The notes: a model not told the origin generated them from the letters alone. Shown: positions 1 to 10,163, numbered from the stretch's first letter. The stretch: 64,000 nucleotides of DNA from DAIMFL01 sp964372215 (GCA_964372215.1 CAYJQC010000006.1:113848-177847); one strand, 5' to 3'. Numbers and translations: made by a program.

Positions 1-135
1 TGGGCGGCGCTGATCGCCCTGTTCACCGCCGGCGGGCTGGCGACCGCGTATCTCGGATTGATCGTCACGCTGCCGTTGATCGGCTATGCGAGCTGGCACG
101 CCTATCGCGACCTGGTCGGCACGTCCGGTCGCTGA
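1..135 (+). CDS. C-terminal end of a DUF2189-like integral membrane protein (partial)
   Basis: The window opens inside a reading frame that ends with TGA at 133-135. The 44 visible residues are a hydrophobic stretch (WAALIALFTAGGLATAYLGL), a second hydrophobic segment and then ASWHAYRDLV. That last pattern, an aromatic- and His-containing amphipathic end after a membrane helix, is what I remember from the C-termini of DUF2189 membrane proteins, which are often found near cytochrome oxidase genes in Alphaproteobacteria. The family call rests on a short stretch only. The start and most of the protein lie upstream of the window. Confidence 0.55.
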   Translation, partial: WAALIALFTAGGLATAYLGLIVTLPLIGYASWHAYRDLVGTSGR

Positions 136-175
136 CGGCGGGACGCGCCCGACAACTATTGACAAGGAGCTGATA

Positions 176-406
176 GTGGCAGGCACAGGCAAGTGGATCG
201 TCGGCGGCTTGGTCGGCCTGATCGGGGTGTTCGGGCTGTTCGCCGCGGCGCACGCCGTCGATCCCGGGTTCTATCTCTTCGGCCTGCTGCTGTTCGCCTT
301 CGCGGTGCTGTTCGTGTTCGCCCAGATCAGATCCGCGTTCGATCAGGCCGAGGCGGAGACCGGTGCGGGCGGCGGACAGGCCGGGGACGACGCGCGGCCG
401 ACATGA
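176..406 (+). CDS. small two-helix membrane protein upstream of the cbb3 operon
   Basis: The start chosen is GTG at 176, because an AAGGAG ribosome site lies at 163-168 with good spacing; the frame is open further upstream to an ATG at 86, but that would overlap the preceding gene and lacks a ribosome site. The 76-residue product has two hydrophobic segments (about residues 7-27 and 32-50) followed by a polar, Gly/Asp-rich tail. I do not recognise a named family. It is 41 nt downstream of the DUF2189-like gene, so the two are probably co-transcribed. Its place just before ccoN suggests, but does not show, a link to the respiratory membrane. Confidence 0.6.
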   Translation: MAGTGKWIVGGLVGLIGVFGLFAAAHAVDPGFYLFGLLLFAFAVLFVFAQIRSAFDQAEAETGAGGGQAGDDARPT

Positions 407-440
407 CCGCGCCCGAATGTCGCAGCCTCGTCGCATGGCG

Positions 441-454
441 TTGACCTCGATCGA
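441..454. promoter_or_regulatory. possible FNR/FixK-type binding site upstream of ccoN
   Basis: TTGAC-CTCG-ATCGA lies about 175 nt before the ccoN start. It fits the TTGAT-N4-ATCAA consensus of FNR/FixK/FnrL regulators in 8 of 10 defined positions, with one mismatch in each half. Oxygen-responsive control of cco operons through such sites is well known in Alphaproteobacteria. The imperfect right half keeps confidence low. Apart from this, the 222-nt spacer 407-628 shows nothing I can name. Confidence 0.35.
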
Positions 455-628
455 TGCCGGCTCTATCCGCAGCGGCGAAATTCACGGGCTCGCGGCCGGG
501 AGGGGGATACGACTCCGGGCGCGCGCCATTCGGCGGCGGCGCATTCGGCAGCCAAGGGCTGTCGACAACAGGATGATCCGGTACTGCCCAGATCGGGCAC
601 GGCCCGGCGCGAGAGGGAGCAGGGTGCA

Positions 629-2101
629 ATGAGCGTGCAATCCGTGGCGGCCGGGTGGCCGGCGGCGACGTTGGCGTACAACGAGGAGGTGGTGAAGAAG
701 TTCGTCATCGCCACCGCGTTCTGGGGCGTTGCCGCCTTCGCCGTCGGCGTCTACATCGCGCTCGAGCTCGCGTTTCCCGTGCTCAACCTCGATCTGCCCT
801 GGACCACCTTCGGGCGGTTGCGGCCGCTGCACACCTCTGCCGCCGTCTTCGCATTCGGCGGCAACGCGCTGCTCGGCACCTCGCTCTACGTGGTCCAGCG
901 CACCTGCCGGGCGCCGCTGTTCGGCGGCCGGGCGCTCGCCGATTTCGTGTTCTGGGGCTTCCAGCTCTTCATCGTGCTGGCGGCGACCGGCTATCTGCTG
1001 GGGATCACCGAGAGCCGCGAGTACGCCGAGCCGGAATGGTACACCGATCTCTGGCTGACCATCGTCTGGGTCGCCTATCTCGTGATCTTCATGGGCACGC
1101 TGATGACGCGGCGCGAGACGCACATCTACGTGGCCAACTGGTTCTACCTCGCGTTCATCGTCACCGTCGCGATCCTCCATATCGGCAACAACCTGTCGCT
1201 GCCGGTATCGTGGTTCGGCACCAAGAGCTACTCGCTGTTCTCCGGCGTGCAGGACGCCATGCTGCAGTGGTGGTACGGCCACAACGCGGTCGGCTTCTTC
1301 CTGACCGCCGGTTTCCTCGGCATCATGTACTACTTCGTGCCGAAGCAGGCGGAGCGGCCGGTCTATTCCTACCGGCTGTCGATCGTCCATTTCTGGACGC
1401 TGATCTTTCTCTACATCTGGGCCGGGCCGCATCACCTGCACTACACCGCGCTGCCCGACTGGACCCAGTATCTCGGCATGACCTTCTCGATCATGCTGTG
1501 GATGCCGTCCTGGGGCGGCATGATCAACGGCGTGATGACGCTGTCCGGCGCGTGGGAAAAGCTGCGCACCGATCCGGTGCTGCGGTTGCTCGTGACCTCG
1601 ATCGGCTTCTACGGCATGTCGACCTTCGAAGGGCCCGTCATGTCGATCCGGGCCGTGAACTCGCTCAGCCACTACACCGACTGGACCATCGGCCACGTTC
1701 ATTCCGGCGCACTCGGCTGGGTCGCCTTCGTCAGCTTCGGTGCGCTCTACTTCCTGGTGCCGCGGCTGTGGCAGCGGGCGCGGCTCTATTCGCTCCAGCT
1801 GGTGAGCCATCACTACTGGATCGCGACCATCGGCATCGTGCTGTACATCACGGCGATGTGGATTTCCGGGATCATGCAGGGGCTGATGTGGCGCGCTTAT
1901 GACGAGCTCGGCTTCCTGCAGTACTCGTTCATCGAGACCGTCGAGGCCATGCATCCCTATTACGTGATCCGGGCGCTGGGCGGGGTGCTGTTCCTGATCG
2001 GCTCTCTGATCATGGTCTACAACCTGTGGCGCACGGTGCGCGGCGACATTCGCAGCGAAGCCCTGGTGGCGGCGCCGCGCCCCGCCGCCGCGGCGCGTTG
2101 A
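629..2101 (+). CDS. ccoN: cbb3-type cytochrome c oxidase subunit I (CcoN)
   Basis: This is the catalytic subunit of the cbb3 oxidase, the haem-copper subunit that reduces O2 to water and pumps protons in the cytoplasmic membrane. The 490-residue protein is polytopic, with about twelve hydrophobic segments. Family hallmarks are visible in order: RPLHTSAAVFAFGGNAL (low-spin haem His), WWYGHNAVGFF (CuB His), AGPHHLHYTALPDW (the two further CuB His) and DWTIGHVHSGALGW (haem His pair). The ATG at 629 follows a purine-rich AGGGAGCAGGG stretch. It heads the ccoNOQP group, with ccoO starting 13 nt after its stop. Length and order are typical. Confidence 0.97.
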   Translation: MSVQSVAAGWPAATLAYNEEVVKKFVIATAFWGVAAFAVGVYIALELAFPVLNLDLPWTTFGRLRPLHTSAAVFAFGGNALLGTSLYVVQRTCRAPLFGGRALADFVFWGFQLFIVLAATGYLLGITESREYAEPEWYTDLWLTIVWVAYLVIFMGTLMTRRETHIYVANWFYLAFIVTVAILHIGNNLSLPVSWFGTKSYSLFSGVQDAMLQWWYGHNAVGFFLTAGFLGIMYYFVPKQAERPVYSYRLSIVHFWTLIFLYIWAGPHHLHYTALPDWTQYLGMTFSIMLWMPSWGGMINGVMTLSGAWEKLRTDPVLRLLVTSIGFYGMSTFEGPVMSIRAVNSLSHYTDWTIGHVHSGALGWVAFVSFGALYFLVPRLWQRARLYSLQLVSHHYWIATIGIVLYITAMWISGIMQGLMWRAYDELGFLQYSFIETVEAMHPYYVIRALGGVLFLIGSLIMVYNLWRTVRGDIRSEALVAAPRPAAAAR

Positions 2102-2114
2102 GGAGATCCCGGCC

Positions 2115-2843
2115 ATGATGCGCCATCACGACAAGATCGAGACCAACTCGATCCTGCTGCTCGTCGGCATCATCATCACCGTCGCGATCGGCGGGCTGGT
2201 GGAGATCGTGCCGCTGTTCACCATCGGCGAGACCATCGAGAAGGTCGACGGCGTCCGCCCGTACTCGCCGCTGGAGCAGGTCGGCCGGAACATCTATGTC
2301 CGCGAAGGCTGCTATGTCTGCCATAGCCAGCAGATCCGGCCGTTCCGCGACGAGGCGGAGCGCTATGGCCACTACAGCCTGGCGGCCGAGAGCATGTACG
2401 ACCATCCCTTCCAGTGGGGCTCGAAGCGCTCGGGCCCCGATCTGGCACGGGTCGGCGGCAAGTATTCGAACGACTGGCACGTCGCCCACTTGATCGATCC
2501 GCGCAGCGTGGTGCCGGGCTCGGTCATGCCGGGCTATCCGGCGATGGCCGAGACCGAGCTCTCCTACGACGACATGGCCGAGCATCTGAAGACGCTGCGG
2601 ATGGTCGGCGTCCCCTATACCGACGAGCAGATCGAGAGCGCGGTCGCCGACCTCGCGCTGCAGACCCAGCCCGACGGCGATACCGAGCCGCTGCTGGCGC
2701 GCTATCCGAAGGCGGTGATCGCCGATTTCGACGGCGATCCGTCGCGGATCACCGAACTCGACGCCCTCATCGCCTATCTGCAGGTGCTGGGCACGATGGT
2801 CGACTTCACCACCTACAAGCCGGAATACGCCGCGACCCAATAG
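2115..2843 (+). CDS. ccoO: cbb3-type cytochrome c oxidase subunit II, monohaem (CcoO)
   Basis: CcoO is the membrane-anchored monohaem cytochrome c subunit that passes electrons to CcoN. The 242-residue protein has a short cytoplasmic N-terminus, one membrane helix (about residues 12-35), and a periplasmic cytochrome domain with a single CxxCH motif (CYVCH, residues 66-70). The conserved SQQIRPFRDEAERYG segment follows directly, and PGSVMPGYP supplies a plausible axial Met. A GGAG site precedes the ATG at 2115; the second Met (2118) is an equally possible start. Confidence 0.97.
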   Translation: MMRHHDKIETNSILLLVGIIITVAIGGLVEIVPLFTIGETIEKVDGVRPYSPLEQVGRNIYVREGCYVCHSQQIRPFRDEAERYGHYSLAAESMYDHPFQWGSKRSGPDLARVGGKYSNDWHVAHLIDPRSVVPGSVMPGYPAMAETELSYDDMAEHLKTLRMVGVPYTDEQIESAVADLALQTQPDGDTEPLLARYPKAVIADFDGDPSRITELDALIAYLQVLGTMVDFTTYKPEYAATQ

Positions 2844-2880
2844 GCGCGATCCGACGCCGGCTTCGAAGGAGCAGGGGAAA

Positions 2881-3057
2881 TTGGAAGAACTGATCGCTTG
2901 GGGCCGGTCCCTGTGGGTGGTGTGGCTGATGCTCATCTTTCTCGGAATCGTGTTCTGGGCCTATCGGCCCAAGAACAAGCGGCGGTTCGAATCCGACGGC
3001 ATGATCCCGTTCCGCGAGGACGACGATCGGCCGCCGGAGAGCGGCGAGGAGCGCTGA
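2881..3057 (+). CDS. ccoQ: cbb3-type oxidase small subunit CcoQ
   Basis: A 58-residue frame starts at TTG 2881, nine nucleotides after an AGGAG site, and ends with TGA at 3055-3057. The product has one membrane helix (residues about 11-27, WVVWLMLIFLGIVFWAY) followed by RPKNKRRFE and an acidic tail, which is the usual CcoQ pattern. CcoQ is a small stabilising subunit of the cbb3 complex. Its position between ccoO and ccoP, four nucleotides before the ccoP start, confirms the call. The TTG start explains why simple gene finders may miss it. Confidence 0.9.
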   Translation: MEELIAWGRSLWVVWLMLIFLGIVFWAYRPKNKRRFESDGMIPFREDDDRPPESGEER

Positions 3058-3061
3058 AGAC

Positions 3062-3931
3062 ATGGCTGGCAATGTCGAGAAGGACCCCGTCACCGGGACC
3101 GAGACCACGGGCCACGAGTGGGACGGCATCCGCGAGCTGAATACGCCGCTGCCGAAATGGTGGCTCTACGTGTTCTATGCCTGCATCGTCTGGGCGATCG
3201 GCTACTGGGTGGTCTATCCGGCCTGGCCGTCGCTCTCGGGCTACACCAAGGGCGTCATCGGCTACAACACCCGGGAGAGCTTCGAGCAGCGGATGGCCGA
3301 GGTCGAGCAGTCGCACAGGCAGTGGACCGATCGGATCGCGGCAATGAGCATCACCGAGGTGGCGGCCGACACCGAGCTGCTGCAATACGCCATGGCCGGC
3401 GGCCGCGCGGTGTTCGGCGAGAACTGCGCGCCCTGCCATGGCGCCGGCGGCCAGGGGGCAAAGGGCTTTCCGGTGCTGGCCGACGACGACTGGCTGTGGG
3501 GCGGCGATCTCGCCAACATCCAGCAGACGGTGCGCTATGGCATACGTTCGCGCCACGACGAGGAGCGGCTGTCGGAGATGCCGAAGTTCGGTGCCGACGA
3601 GATCCTCGAGCCGGCGCAGATCGACGACGTCAGCCAGTTCGTGCTGTCGTTGAGCGGCCGCGCGACCGACGCGACGGCGGCCGCGCGCGGCAGCGAACTG
3701 TTCGCCGAGAACTGCGCCGCCTGCCACGGCGAGACCGGCCAGGGCATGCAGGAACTGGGGGCGCCCAATCTCGCCGACAATATCTGGCTGTACGGCGGCA
3801 GCCAGGCCGCGATCGCGGCGCAGATCGCCAATCCCAAGCAGGGCGTGATGCCGGCCTGGGACGGCCGCCTGAGCGAGACCGCGATCAAGCTGGCCACCAT
3901 CTACGTTCACTCGCTGGGCGGCGGCCAGTAG
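3062..3931 (+). CDS. ccoP: cbb3-type cytochrome c oxidase subunit III, dihaem (CcoP)
   Basis: CcoP is the dihaem cytochrome c subunit that accepts electrons from soluble cytochromes. The 289-residue protein begins with the family's cytoplasmic segment (TTGHEWDGIRELNTPLPKWW), followed by one membrane helix near residues 33-52. Two cytochrome c domains follow, with CxxCH motifs at 122-126 (CAPCH) and 218-222 (CAACH). Each domain has a downstream Met in a MPxF or MPAW context that could be the axial ligand. It ends the structural part of the operon; 118 nt separate it from ccoG. Confidence 0.97.
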   Translation: MAGNVEKDPVTGTETTGHEWDGIRELNTPLPKWWLYVFYACIVWAIGYWVVYPAWPSLSGYTKGVIGYNTRESFEQRMAEVEQSHRQWTDRIAAMSITEVAADTELLQYAMAGGRAVFGENCAPCHGAGGQGAKGFPVLADDDWLWGGDLANIQQTVRYGIRSRHDEERLSEMPKFGADEILEPAQIDDVSQFVLSLSGRATDATAAARGSELFAENCAACHGETGQGMQELGAPNLADNIWLYGGSQAAIAAQIANPKQGVMPAWDGRLSETAIKLATIYVHSLGGGQ

Positions 3932-4049
3932 GAATCCCGGGGCAACCAGAGACGGCAAGCACGGGGAACAGACCGAGCACTACGCGAGACGCAGCCGGAC
4001 CCGGGGCCGTCAGGGGAGCCCCGGGGCCGGCGCCGCTTTGAGGATCGAG

Positions 4050-5525
4050 ATGTCCAGCGCTTCCGAGACGACGGCACGAGCCCCCCTGGGATCCGCGCCG
4101 GTGGCCCCGCCGCCGCGCGAGAAGCTCTATGCCGAGCACGAGAAGATCTATCCCCAGCGCATCGGCGGTGCGTTCCGCCGCATCAAGTGGGCGGTGCTGG
4201 CGGCGCTGCTCGGGATCTACTACGTCGTGCCCTGGCTGCGCTGGGACCGCGGGCCCGGCGCGCCCGATCAGGCCATCCTGGTCGACATGCCCGGCCGTCG
4301 CGCCTACTTCTTCTGGATCGAGATCTGGCCGCAGGAGGTCTACTACCTGGCCGGCCTGCTGATGCTGGGCGCCATCGGGCTGTTCCTCGCCACCGCGCTG
4401 TTCGGCCGCGTGTGGTGCGGATTCACCTGTCCGCAGACCGTGTGGACCGACCTGTTCCTGCTGGTCGAGCGCTACATCGAGGGCGACCGCAACAAGCGCA
4501 TGAAGCTCGACCGGTCGGGGTTCAGCCTGGAGAAGTCCGCCCGCAAGCTGGTCAAGCACGCGGTCTGGCTGGTGATCTCGGTGCTCACCGGCGGCGCCTG
4601 GATCATGTACTTCAACGACGCGCCGACGGTGGTCGTCGAGCTCTTCACCGGCCAGGCCGGCGCCGCGGTCTACGGCTTCGTCGGGTTGTTCGCCGCGACC
4701 ACCTATCTGCTGGCCGGCTGGGCGCGCGAGCAGGTCTGCATCTACATGTGCCCGTGGCCGCGCTTCCAGGCCGCCATGTTCGACGAGCACACCACCCTCG
4801 TCACCTACGAGGAGTGGCGCGGCGAGCCGCGCGGCCACGCCAAGGCCGGGCAGTCCTTCGAGGGCCGGGGCCACTGCATCGATTGCGGCCTGTGCGTGCG
4901 GGTCTGCCCGACCGGTGTCGACATCCGCAAGGGGCAGCAGCTCGCCTGCATCGGCTGCGCGCTGTGCGTCGACGCCTGCAACGGCGTGATGGAGAAGATC
5001 GGCCTGCCGCGCGATCTCATCACCTACGATTCGATCGCCAACCAGGATGCCCGGTCCTGCGGCGACCGGCCGAAGCTGCGCTTCGTGCGGCCGCGCACCA
5101 TCGTCTATGCGACGCTGCTCGCGGTGGTCGCGGCGGTCATGCTGTTCAGCCTGTCGACCCGCTCGACCGTCGACGTGACGGTGCAGCCCGACCGCTCGCC
5201 GCTGTTCGTCACCCTGTCCGACGGCGGCATCCGCAACGGCTACACCTTCAAGATCCTCAACAAGGACCGCGACGCGCACATCTATCGACTGAGCGTCGAA
5301 GGAATTCCGGGCGCGGAGCTCACCGTGATCGGCTTCCAGGAGACGCCGAGCGATTCCGCCGTGTTGCCGGTCGCCGGCGACGCAGTCGGCAGCTTCCGGG
5401 TGTTCGTCAAGGTGGCGCGCGACGGCTTGACCGGCGACTCGAGCGCGCTCACCCTGATCGCCACCGACGAGACAACCGGCACCAGCGTGCGCTATGAAAC
5501 CATCTTCCGTGGCCCCGAGAAGTAG
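4050..5525 (+). CDS. ccoG: cbb3 oxidase assembly iron-sulfur protein CcoG (FixG/RdxA)
   Basis: CcoG is a membrane polyferredoxin needed for cbb3 oxidase maturation, linked to copper reduction during CuB insertion. The ATG at 4050 is taken as start, with GAGGA just upstream; a TTG at 4038 is in frame but less likely. The 491-residue protein shows several membrane helices in its N-terminal half with the WCGFTCPQTVW and MCPWPRFQ cysteine motifs. A two-cluster ferredoxin segment follows (cysteines 276, 279, 282, 286 and 300, 303, 306, 310), then another helix and a C-terminal Ig-like FixG domain (about residues 370-491). Confidence 0.95.
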   Translation: MSSASETTARAPLGSAPVAPPPREKLYAEHEKIYPQRIGGAFRRIKWAVLAALLGIYYVVPWLRWDRGPGAPDQAILVDMPGRRAYFFWIEIWPQEVYYLAGLLMLGAIGLFLATALFGRVWCGFTCPQTVWTDLFLLVERYIEGDRNKRMKLDRSGFSLEKSARKLVKHAVWLVISVLTGGAWIMYFNDAPTVVVELFTGQAGAAVYGFVGLFAATTYLLAGWAREQVCIYMCPWPRFQAAMFDEHTTLVTYEEWRGEPRGHAKAGQSFEGRGHCIDCGLCVRVCPTGVDIRKGQQLACIGCALCVDACNGVMEKIGLPRDLITYDSIANQDARSCGDRPKLRFVRPRTIVYATLLAVVAAVMLFSLSTRSTVDVTVQPDRSPLFVTLSDGGIRNGYTFKILNKDRDAHIYRLSVEGIPGAELTVIGFQETPSDSAVLPVAGDAVGSFRVFVKVARDGLTGDSSALTLIATDETTGTSVRYETIFRGPEK

Positions 5526-5526
5526 C

Positions 5527-6060
5527 ATGCCCGCCGTCGCCCGGCATTCTCACGGCGCCGGCACTCGGCGCGCCCGCGCCGCGGGCTGGTGGTATCCCTG
5601 GCTGTTCGTCGGCGCGCTGCTGCTCGTCGTTGCCGTCAACGGCGTCATGATCGTGCTGGCGGTCGACAGCTTCACCGGGCTCGACACCGCCCATCCCTAT
5701 GAGCGCGGGCTCGAGTACAACCGCACGCTCGCCGCCGCCAGGGCCCAGGACGAGATGGGCTGGCAGGTGACCTTCGCCGTGGCGCCCGATGGCGACGCCA
5801 CCGGCGTTTCGTTTCCGGTCGCGGTCGAGGCAAGGTTCCTCGACCGTGCCGGCCATGCGCTGACCGGCCTCGCGGTGCAGGCGCTGCTGCTGCGGCCGAC
5901 CGTGGAAGGGCACGACGTCGAAGTCGCGCTGGTCGAGCGCGGCGGCGGCCGCTACATCGCCACCACCGCGGTGCCGCTGCCCGGCCAGTGGGATCTCAGG
6001 ATCGTCGCCCGGAGCGACGGGCTCAGCTGGCAGTCGAGCCGACGCATCCTGCTGCCGTGA
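5527..6060 (+). CDS. ccoH: cbb3 oxidase assembly protein CcoH (FixH family)
   Basis: FixH/CcoH proteins are single-span membrane factors required for a stable cbb3 complex. The ATG at 5527 directly follows the ccoG stop; an in-frame ATG at 5494 overlaps ccoG and has no ribosome site. The 177-residue product has one membrane helix (about residues 20-45, WYPWLFVGALLLVVAVNGVM) and the family's conserved YERGLEYN motif after it. A periplasmic beta-rich domain ends in PGQWDLRIVAR. Its last codon overlaps the start of ccoI. Confidence 0.92.
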   Translation: MPAVARHSHGAGTRRARAAGWWYPWLFVGALLLVVAVNGVMIVLAVDSFTGLDTAHPYERGLEYNRTLAAARAQDEMGWQVTFAVAPDGDATGVSFPVAVEARFLDRAGHALTGLAVQALLLRPTVEGHDVEVALVERGGGRYIATTAVPLPGQWDLRIVARSDGLSWQSSRRILLP

Positions 6061-8459
6061 CCGTGCCCGACAGCGCAGAGCTCGCGGGCCCGGCCGCCGC
6101 CCGGCGGCACGGCACCTGCCTGCATTGCGGCGAGCCGGTGCCGGGCGGCGTCGCCGGCGATCGCCGCTTCTGTTGTGCCGGCTGCGCCGTGGCCTACGAC
6201 ACCGTTGCGGGGCTCGGCCTCGAGCAATACTACGCGCGGCGCAGCATCGACCCCGCCCTGCGGCCGCTGCGGCCCGACGCCGACGAGCCACCAACCGACC
6301 ATTCCGCCTATGTCCGGCACGGCGCCGACGGCATCGCGACCCTCAACCTGATGGTCGAGGGACTGCATTGCGCGGCCTGCGTCTGGCTGATCGAGTCGGT
6401 GCTCGGCCGCCAGCCCGGCGTCGTCCGGGCCCGGCTCAGCATGACCACGCGGCGCCTGGCGCTGGCCTGGCGCGCGGGCGAGGCCGATGCCAACGCGCTG
6501 GTCGCCAGCGTCGCCGGGCTCGGCTATCGGCTGGTGCCCTACGATCCCGGTCTGCTGGGCGCCGAGTCCGAGCGGCGCGACAAGGCGCTGCTCCGGGCGA
6601 TGGCGGTCGCTGGCTTCGCCGCCGGCAACGTGATGCTGCTCTCGGTCTCGGTCTGGGCCGGCCATGACAGCGACATGCCGCTGGCGACCCGCGATCTGTT
6701 CCACTGGATCTCGGCCCTGATTGCGCTGCCGGCGATCGCCTATGCCGGCCGCCCGTTCTTCGCCTCGGCCGCGTCCGCGCTGCGGGCCGGGCGCACCAAC
6801 ATGGACGTGCCGATCTCGCTCGCGGTGATCCTGACTCCGGCGATCAGCCTGCTGGAGACCTTCGGCGGCGGCGCCCACGCCTATTTCGATTCGGCGATCA
6901 CCCTGCTGTTCTTCCTGCTGGTCGGCCGCTATCTCGACAGCCGGGCGCGCGGCCGGGCGCGCTCCGCCGCCGAGCAGCTGGTGGCGCTGGGCGGCGCCGC
7001 GGTGACGGTGATCGAACCCGGCGGCGCCACCCGCAGCATCCTGCCGCGCGACGCCAGGGCCGGCATGACGGTGCTGGTCCCGGCCGGCGGGCGCATCGGC
7101 GTCGACGGCCGCGTCAGCGACGGCGAGAGCAGCCTCGATACCAGCCTGATCACCGGCGAGTCCGTGCCGGCCGCGGCGCGGCCGGGGGACCGGGTGTTCG
7201 CCGGCACCCTCAACCTGTCGGCGCCGCTCCGCCTCGAGGTGACGGCGGTCGGCGAGGACACCCTGCTGGCCGAGATCGTGCGCCTGATGGAGGCGGCCGA
7301 GCAGGGCCGCGCCCGCTACGTCGCGCTCGCCGACCGGGTGGCGCGGCTCTATGCCCCGGTCGTGCATCTGCTCGCCGCGCTCACCTTCGCCGGCTGGTGG
7401 CTGGCGGGCTTCGGCTGGCAGCCGGCGCTGCTCAACGCCATCGCGGTGCTCATCATCACCTGTCCCTGCGCGCTGGCGCTGGCGGTGCCGGTGGTGCAGG
7501 TGGTAGCGAGCGGCCGGCTGATGCGGCGCGGCGTGTTGCTCAAGTCCGCCACCGCGCTGGAGCGCCTGACCACCGTCGATACCGTGGTGTTCGACAAGAC
7601 CGGCACGCTGACCACCGGACGGCTGGTGCTGGCCGCGCCGCCGGCCGACGATGACGGGGCGCTGCGGCTCGCCGCCGGGATCGCCCAGACCAGCCTGCAT
7701 CCCCTGGCCCGCGCCCTGGTCCGCGCCGCGCCCGACGCGCCGGCGGCGGCGGGCGTGCGCGAGCTGCCCGGGCAGGGCCTCGCCCTGGCGGGTCCGGCCG
7801 GCGAGCTCCGCCTCGGCAGCCGGCCGTTCTGCGGCGTCGACGAGTCCGACGCCGAGGAGGCGCCGGGGCCGGAGCTGTGGCTCGCACGGCCCGGCCGGCC
7901 GCCGCTGCGATTCGGGTTCCGCGACGATCTGCGGCCCGATGCCGCCGCGCTGATCGGCCGGCTGCGCCGCGCCGGCCTCGGCGTCGAGCTGCTCTCCGGC
8001 GACCGTGCGCCGAGCGTCGCCGCGGTCGCGTCAGTGCTCGGCATCGCCGACTGGCGGGCCCGCTGCACGCCCCAGGACAAGGTTGCCAGGCTGCGGGCGC
8101 TGGCCGCCGCCGGGCATCGCGTGCTGATGGTTGGCGACGGCCTCAACGACGCGCCCGCCCTCGCCGCCGCCGAGGTCTCGATGTCGCCGGCATCGGCCGC
8201 CGACATTGCCCGCACCGCCGCCGACGTGGTGTTCCAGGGCGAGACGCTGGCGCCGATCGCCGAGACCCTCGCGGTCGCCCGCGGCGCCGATCGCCTGGTG
8301 CGCCAGAACATCGCGCTGGCGCTGGTGTACAATGCGGTCGCCGTGCCGCTGGCCGTGCTCGGCTATGTGACCCCGCTGGTCGCCGCCATCGCCATGTCGA
8401 GCTCTTCGGTGCTGGTGATCGGCAACGCCCTGCGGCTCGGCCGCAGCCGGACCGTTTGA
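6057..8459 (+). CDS. ccoI: copper-transporting P1B-type ATPase CcoI (FixI)
   Basis: This P-type ATPase moves copper across the membrane for assembly of the cbb3 CuB centre. The GTG at 6057 overlaps the ccoH TGA (GTGA), indicating translational coupling; earlier in-frame starts would run deep into ccoH. The 800-residue protein begins with a cysteine-rich metal-binding segment (C21, C24, C39, C40, C43) typical of the FixI group. An HMA domain follows with CAAC at 105-108, then the CPC membrane motif at 469-471, the phosphorylation site DKTGT at 513, and the GDGLNDAPAL hinge near the C-terminus. Confidence 0.95.
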   Translation: MTVPDSAELAGPAAARRHGTCLHCGEPVPGGVAGDRRFCCAGCAVAYDTVAGLGLEQYYARRSIDPALRPLRPDADEPPTDHSAYVRHGADGIATLNLMVEGLHCAACVWLIESVLGRQPGVVRARLSMTTRRLALAWRAGEADANALVASVAGLGYRLVPYDPGLLGAESERRDKALLRAMAVAGFAAGNVMLLSVSVWAGHDSDMPLATRDLFHWISALIALPAIAYAGRPFFASAASALRAGRTNMDVPISLAVILTPAISLLETFGGGAHAYFDSAITLLFFLLVGRYLDSRARGRARSAAEQLVALGGAAVTVIEPGGATRSILPRDARAGMTVLVPAGGRIGVDGRVSDGESSLDTSLITGESVPAAARPGDRVFAGTLNLSAPLRLEVTAVGEDTLLAEIVRLMEAAEQGRARYVALADRVARLYAPVVHLLAALTFAGWWLAGFGWQPALLNAIAVLIITCPCALALAVPVVQVVASGRLMRRGVLLKSATALERLTTVDTVVFDKTGTLTTGRLVLAAPPADDDGALRLAAGIAQTSLHPLARALVRAAPDAPAAAGVRELPGQGLALAGPAGELRLGSRPFCGVDESDAEEAPGPELWLARPGRPPLRFGFRDDLRPDAAALIGRLRRAGLGVELLSGDRAPSVAAVASVLGIADWRARCTPQDKVARLRALAAAGHRVLMVGDGLNDAPALAAAEVSMSPASAADIARTAADVVFQGETLAPIAETLAVARGADRLVRQNIALALVYNAVAVPLAVLGYVTPLVAAIAMSSSSVLVIGNALRLGRSRTV

Positions 8460-8492
8460 GCCGGTGCGGGACGCGACAGCAGCGAGGACGGC

Positions 8493-8669
8493 GTGACCAT
8501 CCTGCTCTATCTCATTCCGATCGCCCTGCTGCTCGGCCTGGCCGGGCTCGGCGCCTTCCTCTGGGCGCTGAAATCCGGGCAGTTCGAGGATCTCGACGGC
8601 GCCGCCAACCGCATCCTGTTCGACGACGACAAGCCGTTGCCGCCGATCGACAAGCGCGGCAAGCGCTAG
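8493..8669 (+). CDS. ccoS: cbb3-type oxidase assembly protein CcoS
   Basis: The 58-residue frame runs from GTG 8493 to TAG 8667-8669. The product has one N-terminal membrane helix (LLYLIPIALLLGLAGLGAFL), then WALKSGQFEDLDGAANRIL and a short charged tail with three Asp. The FxWALKSGQFeDLdg pattern is the CcoS signature. CcoS is needed for cofactor insertion into cbb3 oxidase. It closes the ccoGHIS maturation group, 33 nt after ccoI and 21 nt before the next gene. Confidence 0.93.
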   Translation: MTILLYLIPIALLLGLAGLGAFLWALKSGQFEDLDGAANRILFDDDKPLPPIDKRGKR

Positions 8670-8690
8670 CGCGGGGGCGGCAGCGTTCAG

Positions 8691-10040
<1,350 letters not shown>

Positions 10041-10065
10041 GGCAGAGCTAAAGCATGGTCTAACT

Positions 10066-10163
10066 GCACTGAAACAGTGCGATCCGTGAATCATGCTCTA
10101 CTTCAAGTAGGTAGACCAAGATTCACGCCTCGGACTGATTCAATCCGAGGCGATCTTGGTCTA
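10066..10163. repeat. composite palindromic intergenic element (REP/terminator-like)
   Basis: Several nested inverted repeats fill the space between two convergent genes. GCACTG-AAA-CAGTGC lies at 10066-10080. GTGAATC at 10086-10092 is the inverse of GATTCAC at 10120-10126. The strongest structure pairs TAGACCAAGAT (10112-10122) with ATCTTGGTCTA (10153-10163), with an inner stem GCCTCGGA/TCCGAGGC (10127-10134 and 10144-10151). The stop codon of the minus-strand TetR gene is formed by its right end. There is no T-run, so it resembles a REP-type element more than a classical terminator, though a bidirectional stop signal is possible. Confidence 0.75.

Noticed and set aside
482..2116. Long minus-strand open frame antisense to ccoN
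   Set aside because: Its translation is low-complexity (Arg, His, Gly, Gln rich) and it mirrors the codon bias of ccoN; ccoN is unambiguous.
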